A DNA stretch of 12,968 nt from an uncultured Burkholderiales bacterium (GTDB taxonomy: Bacteria > Pseudomonadota > Gammaproteobacteria > Burkholderiales > Burkholderiaceae_C): assembly GCA_903925445.1 (NCBI GenBank), contig CAIYFE010000123.1, positions 1 to 12,968 on the forward strand, given 5' to 3'. Under the pieces are notes generated by a model. The model saw nothing but the letters and a program-made list of their open reading frames with translations. It was not told the origin of the DNA and ran no database searches. Below are positions 1 to 7,483 of the stretch, one piece after another. The translations under genes and the position numbers were made by a program. Every line of letters starts with the position of its first letter. Positions within the stretch are counted from its first letter, which is position 1.

Positions 1-1074
1 GTCTTGAGCACGCAAAATCCTGAGGGTCACTATTTTTCGGTTCAGCTGTCGGACTTTTACACCAACAATTTTGCCTACATCAGCAAACGCTCCGGGGGAC
101 CAATTTTTGGCAACTTCTTGTTGGTGCCGCCTGGCTGGAAAGGCAATGTTCCAAAGAACAAATTCGACCGTGTGCTTCAGTGCGAACAAAAATGGATTTT
201 TGCGCTCATTCGCCTTCGTGTTGATCAAGACGATGCCGCTGAAGTGGCGTGGGCCAAAAACAAATTCAACCAAGCGAAGTTGACCCCGCTGGATGACTAT
301 TTGGCAGGGCGCGAATTCACGCCCAATGACTTCAATGTCTTTGATGTCAGCAAGCTCAACGGCAATCCATTGCGGCCTTTTGCCATCCTCAACCACATGC
401 TGGCCGAGAGCCCGCCGCCTGCGTCCGACGAAATTTTGATGCAGGGATTCAAAACCGTGAACATTGGCCCCGGGATGGATTTGTCCAAGAACGATCCCGA
501 TACACAGCGCGGTCTGGCCCGCGCCGCGCGTGATGCGCTGCCCGCGCTGAGGTCGCATGTTGAGCGACCTTGGGCGCGTGCTGTGAACGGATGGTTTTAT
601 TTCCCAACCCAAATTGGTCAAGCCAAAACAACAGACTACATCATGCGTTCTGCATGGCAGTCGCTGTGGGGAATCGTGGCTCACCCACCCTATGAGTGCA
701 CGTATTTGTGGGCCTCGGTGGATCAAAATGGCGAGCGCCTGAGCAGCACTGGCGTTTATGAGTTGTACATGCGAAAAGATCAGTTCCCCAAAGTCGAGGC
801 TTTTTGGTCTTTCACCATGTACCAAGACTTCAACCTTGTGGTCAATGAAGCCAACCGCTGGGCCATTCGCGAAAACATGAAAGGTCTGAAATTTGATGCC
901 GATGGTGGCCTGCGCATCTACATTCAGTCCGAGCGCCCATCTGAAGACAAAGTCAGCAACTGGTTGCCAAGCCCCAAGACGGGCAACTTCAACATCACCA
1001 TGCGCAACTACATGCCTTCTCAAGACATCATTGAGCAGCGCTACGACCCGCCAGTGCTCAAACGCGTTGGCTGA
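1..1074 (+). CDS. DUF1254/DUF1214 domain protein, 3' part (5' end outside window)
   Basis: The open frame runs in from the left edge with no stop upstream. The TTG at position 4 is probably internal, because DUF1254/DUF1214 proteins are usually roughly 450-500 residues and only about 357 are visible. The visible start (YFSVQLSDFYTNNFAYIS, followed by a PPGWKG segment) matches the DUF1254 style in which a Tyr-rich strand precedes a 'GPGW'-like turn. The C-terminal third, from about WASVDQNGERL to the end, fits DUF1214: a beta-rich region with FWSFTMYQ, a 'LRIYIQSERP' strand and a terminal 'NWLPSP..GNFNITMRNY' block. The biochemical function of this family is not established, and many members are exported. 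The signal-peptide region would lie outside the window, so localisation cannot be judged. The gene converges on the minus-strand exonuclease gene, with 30 bp between the two stop codons. Confidence 0.85.
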   Translation, partial: VLSTQNPEGHYFSVQLSDFYTNNFAYISKRSGGPIFGNFLLVPPGWKGNVPKNKFDRVLQCEQKWIFALIRLRVDQDDAAEVAWAKNKFNQAKLTPLDDYLAGREFTPNDFNVFDVSKLNGNPLRPFAILNHMLAESPPPASDEILMQGFKTVNIGPGMDLSKNDPDTQRGLARAARDALPALRSHVERPWARAVNGWFYFPTQIGQAKTTDYIMRSAWQSLWGIVAHPPYECTYLWASVDQNGERLSSTGVYELYMRKDQFPKVEAFWSFTMYQDFNLVVNEANRWAIRENMKGLKFDADGGLRIYIQSERPSEDKVSNWLPSPKTGNFNITMRNYMPSQDIIEQRYDPPVLKRVG

Positions 1075-1104
1075 ATGGGCGACTAAAAATTCAGGGGTTG
1101 GGGC

Positions 1105-1764
1105 TCAGCCTCCACCCAGTTGACGCAGCTTGATGAAGGCCAACGCCGCCATGACGGCGTCGTTCAAGGCGTCGTGTGCGTCGCGCACGGGCAGCTTCAA
1201 ATCGGCCATCAACCGATCAAAGCGCAAATCAATGTCGGCGTTGTCGTGTTGCTGATACGTGGGCAACTGGTTGAATTTGTATTCGTAGTAAAGCGCCGAT
1301 ACTTCGACCTTGGCTTGAGGCAACCCAATGCCCAACAACGGACGCACCGCCCGGTTGAGCATGGCCACATCAAACTCCAAGTAGTAGCCCACCAACGGTC
1401 GGCTGCCAATGAAGTGCAACAAACGCCTCATGGCTTCTTCAACGGGCAAGCCTTGCGCCAGGTCTTGCTCGCGCAAACGATGAATGCGCACGCTGTCGGC
1501 GGACACGCCGCGTTCGGGGCGCACCAACAACTCCAAGCGCTCGCTGGTCATGATGCGCTGCCCCACGATACGAACCGCACCGATGGAGATGATTTCATCG
1601 CGCATGACATCCAAGCCCGTGGTTTCGCAGTCCAACGACACCCATTCGTCTTCGGGGGGCGCATCAAACACAAACGCAAATTCGGGGCGCTTGAGGCGAC
1701 GCATGGCCCATTCGCGTTTTTTGGCTTGCCACCAAGTGGCGGGATGAAACCAGCGGTGCATCAC
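1105..1764 (-). CDS. DEDDh 3'-5' exonuclease (DnaQ/RNase T fold)
   Basis: A 219-residue protein with a complete DEDDh exonuclease core: Exo I D45 and E47 in SLDCETTGLD, Exo II D132 in YLEFDVAMLN, and Exo III H197 with D202 in AHDALNDA. Enzymes of this fold remove nucleotides from 3' ends of DNA or RNA using two metal ions held by these acidic residues. Some members act instead on small nucleotides or phosphodiesters. A basic, Trp-rich N-terminus (about residues 1-30) precedes the domain. No polymerase-binding or helicase domain follows, so this is a stand-alone exonuclease and not a clear replicative epsilon subunit. The start is either GTG (1764) or the next codon, ATG (1761). Both overlap the TGA of the upstream DUF294 gene, which implies translational coupling. 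A DUF294/exonuclease pairing is, to my knowledge, recurrent in proteobacteria. The substrate is unknown. Confidence 0.9.
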   Translation of the reverse strand: MMHRWFHPATWWQAKKREWAMRRLKRPEFAFVFDAPPEDEWVSLDCETTGLDVMRDEIISIGAVRIVGQRIMTSERLELLVRPERGVSADSVRIHRLREQDLAQGLPVEEAMRRLLHFIGSRPLVGYYLEFDVAMLNRAVRPLLGIGLPQAKVEVSALYYEYKFNQLPTYQQHDNADIDLRFDRLMADLKLPVRDAHDALNDAVMAALAFIKLRQLGGG

Positions 1765-3581
1765 AAGGCATCCAACTTGAAGCGACTGCGCAACAAGGTT
1801 TTGAATTTTTTGACCACGCTCAACGCGTCTTTGAGCAAGTCACGCTCCAGCGCAGACAGCAACTGAATCTGCACATTGCCACTGACGGGTTTTTGCAAGG
1901 CCATTTCATCCAAACCAGCCTTGAGTTTGAGCCCCATCAAAAAGTGCAGGCTTTGTGTCAAATCAGCGGCCATTTCGGCCGACAACACCGAGCGCGCCAC
2001 CAAGGCTTCCAGCCGTCCGACGGTGCTGGTGGGCGCCAAGCGCTCCGCCCAAGCCAAGCTTCGCACGCCATGCACCAAGGGGAAGATGCCTTCTTTTTTC
2101 AAGTTCACGCCGTGATCGGTTTCTAAGCCCAACAAACGGTTCCACCAACCTTGGCTGCTGCCAAACGCGTCAATGGACGAGGCAAAGCGCGCCAACATGG
2201 CGTCGTTGTCGACGGCCAATCGTTGCAAGGCCTGCTGAGTTTGCTCCAGCAATTGGGCGTCGCCACACACCGCGTGGGCATCAATGAAAATGGCCAAGTT
2301 CATCAAGCCCTCGGGTTCTGCGCCCAACAACCAATGCTGCACCATGTGGCCAAAGTCATGTGCCGTTTTGCGCCACATGGGGTTGTTGATCATGATGTGC
2401 CCCGGACACTCGGGATAGCCAAACGATTGCAAGGCTTGCGAGAAGCGTTGGCAAATGGCTTCCAGATCGGCGGGAGCGGTGTAGCCATCGCGCAAGATCA
2501 GGCCGTTGTCTTGATCGGTTTTGAGCAACTGCTCGCCGCGCCCTTCGCTGCCCATCACAAACAAGCAGCTGTTGTCGACCAAGTCTGGCGGCGCAATCAA
2601 TTGCCAAGCACGGGCGAACAAGCTGGCGTTGAGGTCTTGCACCAAGCGCGCAATCAAACCCACCCGCATGCCACTGCGGTACAGCGTGTTGACCATGCGC
2701 GTGATTTGCGACGACGCCAAGGCCAAGCCCTGCACGTCTTCGGCCGATTCAATCTGCACGCCAATCAAGTGCGAGTGGTTGGACAAGAAGCTGAACACAT
2801 CCAACGATTCCAGCACGCCCAACACGTGGTCGTCATTGGCCACCACCAAGTGATGCACCCGATGGCGCATCAACAAGGCCAAGGCCTCGCCCATGGGGTC
2901 GGATGGTCGCACGGTGATGAGCGAAAAATTAGCCCACCGCCCCACCGTTTGTTGGTTCAGCGGCTCGCCACTCAAAATGGCGTGTTGCAAGTTGCTGGAC
3001 GTGAAAATGCCCATGCGTTCTTGCTGTTGGCTGCCATCGCGCACCAAGACATGGGTGGTGCGGTGTTTTTGCAGCACTTGCACCACGCTCAACACATCGG
3101 CATTTGCGTCCACCACTTGGGCAGGGCGAACAAAAGCCTCATCCACCCTGGAGAGGGTGAGCGACTGCAATTCATGCTGGCTTTGTCGCTGCGTGAGCGC
3201 ACTGAGTTTGTCGCTCAATTCCGAGAACAACAGCGCACCAAATGTGGCGTTGTCAGCGATCAGCGCCATGACGGTGCTGCGCGCCAGCTCGTACGCCACC
3301 ACTTCTTCGGTGGCGACAAAACGGTGGCTGGCTTTGCCCGCCACCAGGCTGCGACCATCAAAGGTGTCATCGGGGCCCAGGGTGGCAATCACTTCGTCGC
3401 CCTCCAGTTGGGTGACGAATCCTTTGATGATGATCCACAAGCGCGAGGGTTGGCTGCCCACATCCAAAATGGTGGCGCCCTGCGGGTAATACGCCACATC
3501 GACGCTGCCGCGCACACGGCGCTGTTCGTCAGGCGTTAAGCAATCAAAAGGGGATGCTGAAAAGTTAAATGCATTCGGCAT
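1761..3581 (-). CDS. cNMP-fold / two-CBS / DUF294 nucleotidyltransferase-like protein
   Basis: A 606-residue multidomain protein with no membrane segments. Residues about 12-130 resemble a cyclic-nucleotide-binding beta-barrel (YYPQGATILDVG, LWIIIKGFV). The usual FGE of the phosphate cassette reads FDG (74-76), so cAMP binding is doubtful. Residues about 150-205 and 215-268 form a pair of CBS repeats (VVQVLQKHRTTHVLV; ALALLMRHRVHHLVV), which typically bind adenine nucleotides. Residues about 300-435 are the DUF294 GlnD-like nucleotidyltransferase domain, with G344-S345, R348, E350, D356 and D358 in GSEGRGEQLLKTDQDNG. Residues about 470-600 match the helical DUF294 C-terminal domain. Unlike GlnD there is no HD phosphohydrolase or ACT domain. 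The likely role is a ligand-sensing nucleotidyltransferase, but its target is unknown. It lies 27 bp after the isomerase-like gene, overlaps the exonuclease gene, and its ATG has no obvious Shine-Dalgarno. Confidence 0.9.
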   Translation of the reverse strand: MPNAFNFSASPFDCLTPDEQRRVRGSVDVAYYPQGATILDVGSQPSRLWIIIKGFVTQLEGDEVIATLGPDDTFDGRSLVAGKASHRFVATEEVVAYELARSTVMALIADNATFGALLFSELSDKLSALTQRQSQHELQSLTLSRVDEAFVRPAQVVDANADVLSVVQVLQKHRTTHVLVRDGSQQQERMGIFTSSNLQHAILSGEPLNQQTVGRWANFSLITVRPSDPMGEALALLMRHRVHHLVVANDDHVLGVLESLDVFSFLSNHSHLIGVQIESAEDVQGLALASSQITRMVNTLYRSGMRVGLIARLVQDLNASLFARAWQLIAPPDLVDNSCLFVMGSEGRGEQLLKTDQDNGLILRDGYTAPADLEAICQRFSQALQSFGYPECPGHIMINNPMWRKTAHDFGHMVQHWLLGAEPEGLMNLAIFIDAHAVCGDAQLLEQTQQALQRLAVDNDAMLARFASSIDAFGSSQGWWNRLLGLETDHGVNLKKEGIFPLVHGVRSLAWAERLAPTSTVGRLEALVARSVLSAEMAADLTQSLHFLMGLKLKAGLDEMALQKPVSGNVQIQLLSALERDLLKDALSVVKKFKTLLRSRFKLDAL

Positions 3582-3608
3582 AGGCCAAGCGAGGGGCTAA
3601 AACCCCAT

Positions 3609-4241
3609 TCAACGCCGGATGCCTTGCGCCACGCTTGCAACCGAGTGCCATTCGCCATCGAACCAAGCGTCGCCGTCCAAATAAGCGCGCAGCATGGGCA
3701 GCGCGTCAAAGCCCCAAAACAACTGATCGTCCACGGCAAAGGTGGGCACGCCAAACAGCCCGCGCGCAATCGCCTCTTCGGTGTTGGCCTTGAGTTGGTC
3801 TTTGACTTCTGGCGAATTGGGGTCGCGCGCGGGTTGGAGCTGCGCGCTCAAAGCGGCCAAGCGGCTGGGATCTTCGGCCAACGCGCCGCCGTGCCAGACG
3901 TGGTGAAAAATGGTTTCGCAAACAAAACGGTTAGGCAAACCCTGTGCATCGCAAGCAACGGCCAAACGCAACAACGCCAAGGGATTGAAGGGATGGGCTT
4001 GGGGCATGTCCAACCGAATGCCGTGCTGCTTGGCTTGCCACAGCACTTGGCGGTAAGTCCATTCGCGCTTGCCTGGGATTTCAGCAGGGCCGAGTTGCCC
4101 GTGGTGCTTGAGCAAGGCGGCAAACAAAATGGGCTTGTAGACCATCACATGGCTGATGCCTTGCAGGGTTTGCGGGACGGCCTCGAACGCCAAATGCGCG
4201 TAGGGCGAAATAAAGTCCAGATAACAGGTGATGGTTTTCAT
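3609..4241 (-). CDS. 2-hydroxychromene-2-carboxylate isomerase family (DsbA/kappa-GST fold)
   Basis: A 210-residue protein of the DsbA-like thioredoxin superfamily, close to the usual 195-220 residue family length. The N-terminal beta-strand and active-site loop YLDFISPYAHLA places S12 where the family has its glutathione-activating Ser. The cis-Pro loop GVPTF (164-168) and the C-terminal FWGFDALPML are typical of HCCA isomerases and kappa-class GSTs. Characterised members isomerise 2-hydroxychromene-2-carboxylate with glutathione in naphthalene breakdown. No ring-cleavage or dioxygenase genes are near, so that substrate is unlikely here. A glutathione-dependent isomerase or transferase acting on another metabolite is a more cautious reading. 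The start is ATG at 4241, 10 bp after the DUF1289 stop, and no strong Shine-Dalgarno is visible. Position in the operon suggests co-expression with the liu genes. Confidence 0.88.
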   Translation of the reverse strand: MKTITCYLDFISPYAHLAFEAVPQTLQGISHVMVYKPILFAALLKHHGQLGPAEIPGKREWTYRQVLWQAKQHGIRLDMPQAHPFNPLALLRLAVACDAQGLPNRFVCETIFHHVWHGGALAEDPSRLAALSAQLQPARDPNSPEVKDQLKANTEEAIARGLFGVPTFAVDDQLFWGFDALPMLRAYLDGDAWFDGEWHSVASVAQGIRR

Positions 4242-4251
4242 GCGCTGGCTT

Positions 4252-4521
4252 TCATGACGAGGTGGGCTGCCTCAAGCGTTGGGCAATGTTGCGCCAGACT
4301 TGGCGCTTGTAGTCAAGGTCCGACTGCGCCCATTGGGCGATCTCTTCCAAACTGCGCCAGCAACCGACACACAGCTGCGTCTCATCCGACATGCGGCACA
4401 CCGACACACACGGCGAAGTCACCGCACGGGTGTGCTGGCTGATGCGCTGCGCTTGCGCCAGCAAATGCAAGTCAGTGGCCGTCAGGCCTTGGGGTTTGGG
4501 AGTCAGTTCGCTGCCACACAT
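4252..4521 (-). CDS. DUF1289 family small Cys-motif protein
   Basis: An 89-residue protein whose second half is the DUF1289 motif: C38-x3-C42 in SPCVSVCRM, then C51-x2-C54 in LCVGCWRSLEEIAQW. The four cysteines suggest a metal site, probably zinc or Fe-S, although the family has no established function. The first 30 residues are poorly conserved linker-like sequence. The ATG at 4521 is the first start after an in-frame stop 27 bases upstream, but it has no convincing Shine-Dalgarno, so the true start may be further inside. The gene starts 27 bp after the liuE stop and ends 10 bp before the isomerase-like gene. Genes of this family often sit as small passengers in metabolic operons of Proteobacteria. 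Confidence 0.85.
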   Translation of the reverse strand: MCGSELTPKPQGLTATDLHLLAQAQRISQHTRAVTSPCVSVCRMSDETQLCVGCWRSLEEIAQWAQSDLDYKRQVWRNIAQRLRQPTSS

Positions 4522-4548
4522 GGCTGCATTGTCAACGAAGACTTCACA

Positions 4549-5469
4549 TCAAGCTGAGCGCTTGTTCAACACCGCAGTCGCGACACGGGATTGCGTTTTG
4601 CGCCCCAAAGCTTGGCTGATGAAAACGCCCGCATCGATCAACTGGTCCAGATCAATGCCGGTTTCAATGCCCATGCCATGCAACATGTACACCACATCTT
4701 CGGTGGCCACGTTGCCCGTGGCGCCTTTGGCATAAGGACAGCCCCCCAAGCCCGCCACCGAGGTGTCAAACTGCCAGACGCCCAATTGCAGCGCCGCCAA
4801 GGTGTTGGCCAAAGCTTGGCCGTAGGTGTCGTGGAAATGACCGGACACATCTTTGAGGGCAAAGTGCTTCAAGGTGGCTTCGATCGCCGCTTCGACCTTG
4901 CGCGGCGTGCCCACGCCAATGGTGTCGGCCACGCCCACGTGCTGCACGCCAATTTGCTTCATCAGGCCTGCGAGGTAAGAGACTTTGTCGGGCGCCACAT
5001 CGCCTTCGTAGGGGCAACCCAACGCGCAGCTCAAAGCACCGCGCACATAAATGCCGGCATCGCGGGCGGCTTGCACCACGGGGGCAAAGCGCTCCATGCT
5101 CTCTGCGATTGAGCAGTTGATGTTTTTTTGGCTGAAGGTTTCTGTCACCGCGCCAAACACCACAATTTCGTCGGGTTGAGACGCCAAAGCCGCTTCAAAC
5201 CCCTTCATGTTGGGCGTGAGCACCGAGTAGCGCACGCCCTCGCGCCGTTCAATGCCCGCCATGACTTGGGCGTTGTCGGCCATTTGCGGCACCCACTTGG
5301 GGCTGACAAAGCTGGTGACTTCGATTTCTTTCAACCCCGCGTTTTGCAGCCGATGCACCAACTCAATTTTGATGGCCGCAGGCACGGGTTGCTTTTCGTT
5401 TTGCAAGCCGTCGCGCGGGCCCACATCGACCAACTTGACGCGGTGGGGAAGACTTTTGTTCACGCTCAT
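4549..5469 (-). CDS. liuE: hydroxymethylglutaryl-CoA lyase
   Basis: A 306-residue protein, full length for bacterial HMG-CoA lyase, which cleaves (S)-3-hydroxy-3-methylglutaryl-CoA to acetyl-CoA and acetoacetate as the last step of leucine breakdown in the cytoplasm. The TIM-barrel DRE-TIM signature is intact: VDVGPRDGLQNE near the start gives catalytic R19 and D20. The metal-binding pair H211 and H213 is in GHFHDTYGQ. The active-site loop GLGGCPYAKG (240-249) carries the conserved C244. VTSFVSPKWVPQMAD (51-65) and GCPYEGDV are also characteristic and separate it from isopropylmalate or homocitrate synthases. The start ATG overlaps the stop of liuD in an ATGA, indicating coupled translation. 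The symbol mvaB is also used for this enzyme. Confidence 0.95.
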   Translation of the reverse strand: MSVNKSLPHRVKLVDVGPRDGLQNEKQPVPAAIKIELVHRLQNAGLKEIEVTSFVSPKWVPQMADNAQVMAGIERREGVRYSVLTPNMKGFEAALASQPDEIVVFGAVTETFSQKNINCSIAESMERFAPVVQAARDAGIYVRGALSCALGCPYEGDVAPDKVSYLAGLMKQIGVQHVGVADTIGVGTPRKVEAAIEATLKHFALKDVSGHFHDTYGQALANTLAALQLGVWQFDTSVAGLGGCPYAKGATGNVATEDVVYMLHGMGIETGIDLDQLIDAGVFISQALGRKTQSRVATAVLNKRSA

Positions 5470-7469
5470 GGTTTTAACTTCAACAATTCCGCGCCTTCGG
5501 CCACTTGGTCACCTGGCGCGTACAACAATTCGATCACTTCACCATCGACGGGAGCGGCAATGGTGTGCTCCATTTTCATCGCTTCCATGACGGCCAGCGC
5601 CTGCCCGGCCTTGACTTTGTCGCCTGTGTTGACCAAAAACGACACCACTTTGCCGGGCATGGGGGCACTCAAGCGTCCTCCCGCCTCTTGCACCTCGCCG
5701 GCATGTGCCAGCGCATCGACCCACTTCACGCGGGTTGCGCCTTGTGGGGTGAACACATGGGCTTCGCCGTTGTCTTGCACAAACACCTGCGCGCTCACGC
5801 GATGCCCGGCCCACTCAATACGCAAGGTGTCGGCTTGCTGTTGCCAACGCAACTCGCCCGCGATTTGCTCGACTTGCAAATGCAATGCGCCATCGTGGGC
5901 GTAGGTCAAGTTTGCGGTGTGCTGCTGATCGTGAAACGCCAGATCAAAGGTGCGCGTGGCAACGCCAAAGGCTCGCCAGCCATCGCGACGGCTCCAAGGA
6001 TCGTCGTTTTGCAAGCGCTGCTCTTGCGCCAGCATGTGCGCAACAACACACGCCGCAGCCAAAGGAAAGCCCACGGGTTCTTGGTGGAACAAGGCTTTTT
6101 CTTCGCGTTGAATCAACGCCGTGTCGAGTCGCGCTTGTGCAAAAGAGGGGCTGGCCACCACATGCCGCAAAAATTGCACGTTGTTGGACACGCCAACGAT
6201 GTGGGTTTGCGCCAGCGCTTCGTCCAACTTGGCCAAGGCTTGTGCGCGGGTCTCGCCATGCACAATGAGTTTGGCGAGCATCGAGTCGTAAAACGGGCTG
6301 ATGGTGTCGCCCTCGCGCACACCATCGTCCATGCGCACCGCACCTACTTCAAAACTTTGACAAACCGGTTTGCGATAAACCTGCAAATGTCCGGTGGCGG
6401 GCAAAAACTGATGGTCTGGATTTTCTGCACAAATGCGTGCCTCAATCGCATGGCCTTGGATGCGCAAGTCGGCTTGCTGACAGGGCAAAGGTTCACCGTT
6501 CGCAACGCGCAATTGCCACTCGACCAAATCTAACCCGGTGATGGCCTCGGTCACAGGATGCTCCACTTGCAAGCGCGTGTTCATCTCCATGAAGAAAAAC
6601 GTCATCGACTCGGGTTGGTCGTAGTCGGTTTGCGACACGATGAACTCGACCGTGCCTGCGCCCACATAGTTGACCGCTTTGGCAGCGGCCACAGCAGCCG
6701 CACCCATGCGTTCGCGCAGCGCGGGACTCAAACCGGGTGCAGGCGCTTCTTCGAGCACTTTTTGGTGACGCCGTTGCACCGAACAATCTCGCTCAAACAA
6801 ATACACGCAATGACCATGCGTGTCGCCAAAAATTTGGATTTCAATGTGGCGCGGGCGTTGCACGTATTTTTCGATCAACACCGCATCGTCGCCAAAGCTG
6901 TGAATGGCCTCGCGTTGGCAAGAAGCCAAGGCTTGTGCAAAGGACGCCGCATCTTCGACCACCCGCATGCCCTTGCCTCCCCCGCCTGCACTGGCTTTGA
7001 TGAGCACGGGGTAGCCAATGCGATCGGCTTCGCTTTGCAACACATCGGCGTCTTGGGCTGTGCCGTGGTAGCCCGGCACCAAAGGCACACCGGCGGCTTC
7101 CATCAAGCGTTTAGATTGCGCTTTGAGCCCCATGGCGCGAATCGATGCAGGGCTTGGGCCAATGAACACCAAGCCCGCTTGCGCGCAGGCGCTGGCGAAG
7201 TCTTCGTTTTCACTCAAAAAACCATAGCCCGGATGCACCGCTTGTGCGCCCGTGTCTTGGGCGGCTTGCAAGATGCGCTCCCAACGCAAATAACTGTCTT
7301 GGGGGGCGTTGCCGCCAATGTGAACCGCTTCATCGCACAACTGAACGTGTTTGGCTTGTGCATCGGCATCGGAATAAACCGCCACGGTTTTGATGCCCAT
7401 GCGACGCGCTGTGGCCGCCACGCGACAAGCAATTTCGCCACGGTTGGCAATGAGAATTTTTTTAAACAT
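5466..7469 (-). CDS. liuD: methylcrotonyl-CoA carboxylase alpha (biotin-carrying) subunit
   Basis: A 667-residue biotin carboxylase plus biotin-carrier subunit. Domains: the N-terminal carboxylase domain (KKILIANRGEIACRV at 3-17, HPGYGFLSEN at 79-88); the ATP-grasp domain with the glycine-rich loop ASAGGGGKGM (159-168) and catalytic EMNTRLQVEHP (295-305); the biotin carboxylase C-terminal domain to about 450; a middle beta region; and the biotinyl domain from about 600 with EAMKM, biotinylated Lys K632. It carboxylates biotin with bicarbonate and ATP, and the beta subunit transfers the carboxyl group to 3-methylcrotonyl-CoA. The start was set at the ATG at 7469: it has a well-spaced AGGAG, whereas the frame extended upstream to 7496 overlaps liuC and adds nine unconserved residues. 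Sequence alone resembles acetyl/propionyl-CoA carboxylases too; the substrate call comes from liuB, liuC and liuE beside it. Confidence 0.95.
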   Translation of the reverse strand: MFKKILIANRGEIACRVAATARRMGIKTVAVYSDADAQAKHVQLCDEAVHIGGNAPQDSYLRWERILQAAQDTGAQAVHPGYGFLSENEDFASACAQAGLVFIGPSPASIRAMGLKAQSKRLMEAAGVPLVPGYHGTAQDADVLQSEADRIGYPVLIKASAGGGGKGMRVVEDAASFAQALASCQREAIHSFGDDAVLIEKYVQRPRHIEIQIFGDTHGHCVYLFERDCSVQRRHQKVLEEAPAPGLSPALRERMGAAAVAAAKAVNYVGAGTVEFIVSQTDYDQPESMTFFFMEMNTRLQVEHPVTEAITGLDLVEWQLRVANGEPLPCQQADLRIQGHAIEARICAENPDHQFLPATGHLQVYRKPVCQSFEVGAVRMDDGVREGDTISPFYDSMLAKLIVHGETRAQALAKLDEALAQTHIVGVSNNVQFLRHVVASPSFAQARLDTALIQREEKALFHQEPVGFPLAAACVVAHMLAQEQRLQNDDPWSRRDGWRAFGVATRTFDLAFHDQQHTANLTYAHDGALHLQVEQIAGELRWQQQADTLRIEWAGHRVSAQVFVQDNGEAHVFTPQGATRVKWVDALAHAGEVQEAGGRLSAPMPGKVVSFLVNTGDKVKAGQALAVMEAMKMEHTIAAPVDGEVIELLYAPGDQVAEGAELLKLKP

Positions 7470-7475
7470 TTGTGT

Positions 7476-7480
7476 CTCCT
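7476..7480 (-). promoter_or_regulatory. Shine-Dalgarno of liuD (decides start)
   Basis: On the minus strand AGGAG lies six bases before the ATG at 7469 and directly after the TGA of liuC (7486-7484). This favours the 667-residue LiuD over the longer open frame and indicates coupled translation of liuC and liuD. Confidence 0.8.
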
Positions 7481-7483
7481 GAC

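Noticed and set aside
1075..1104. Possible bidirectional terminator between the two convergent genes at the left
   Set aside because: The 30-bp gap has G-rich sequence (GGGGTTGGGGCT) but no stem of useful length with a T-run on either strand.
2151..3539. 462-codon open frame on the plus strand
   Set aside because: It lies entirely antisense to the well-supported DUF294 protein, and its translation is low-complexity (His/Gln/Val-rich) with no recognisable domain. It is a shadow of biased codon use.
3593..3606. GGGG-CTAAAA-CCCC inverted repeat between the isomerase-like and DUF294 genes
   Set aside because: It has only a 4-bp stem and no T-run on the minus strand, so it is too weak to call a terminator or attenuator.
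5505..6533. 342-codon open frame on the plus strand
   Set aside because: It is antisense to the biotinyl and middle regions of liuD, with no domain or Shine-Dalgarno.
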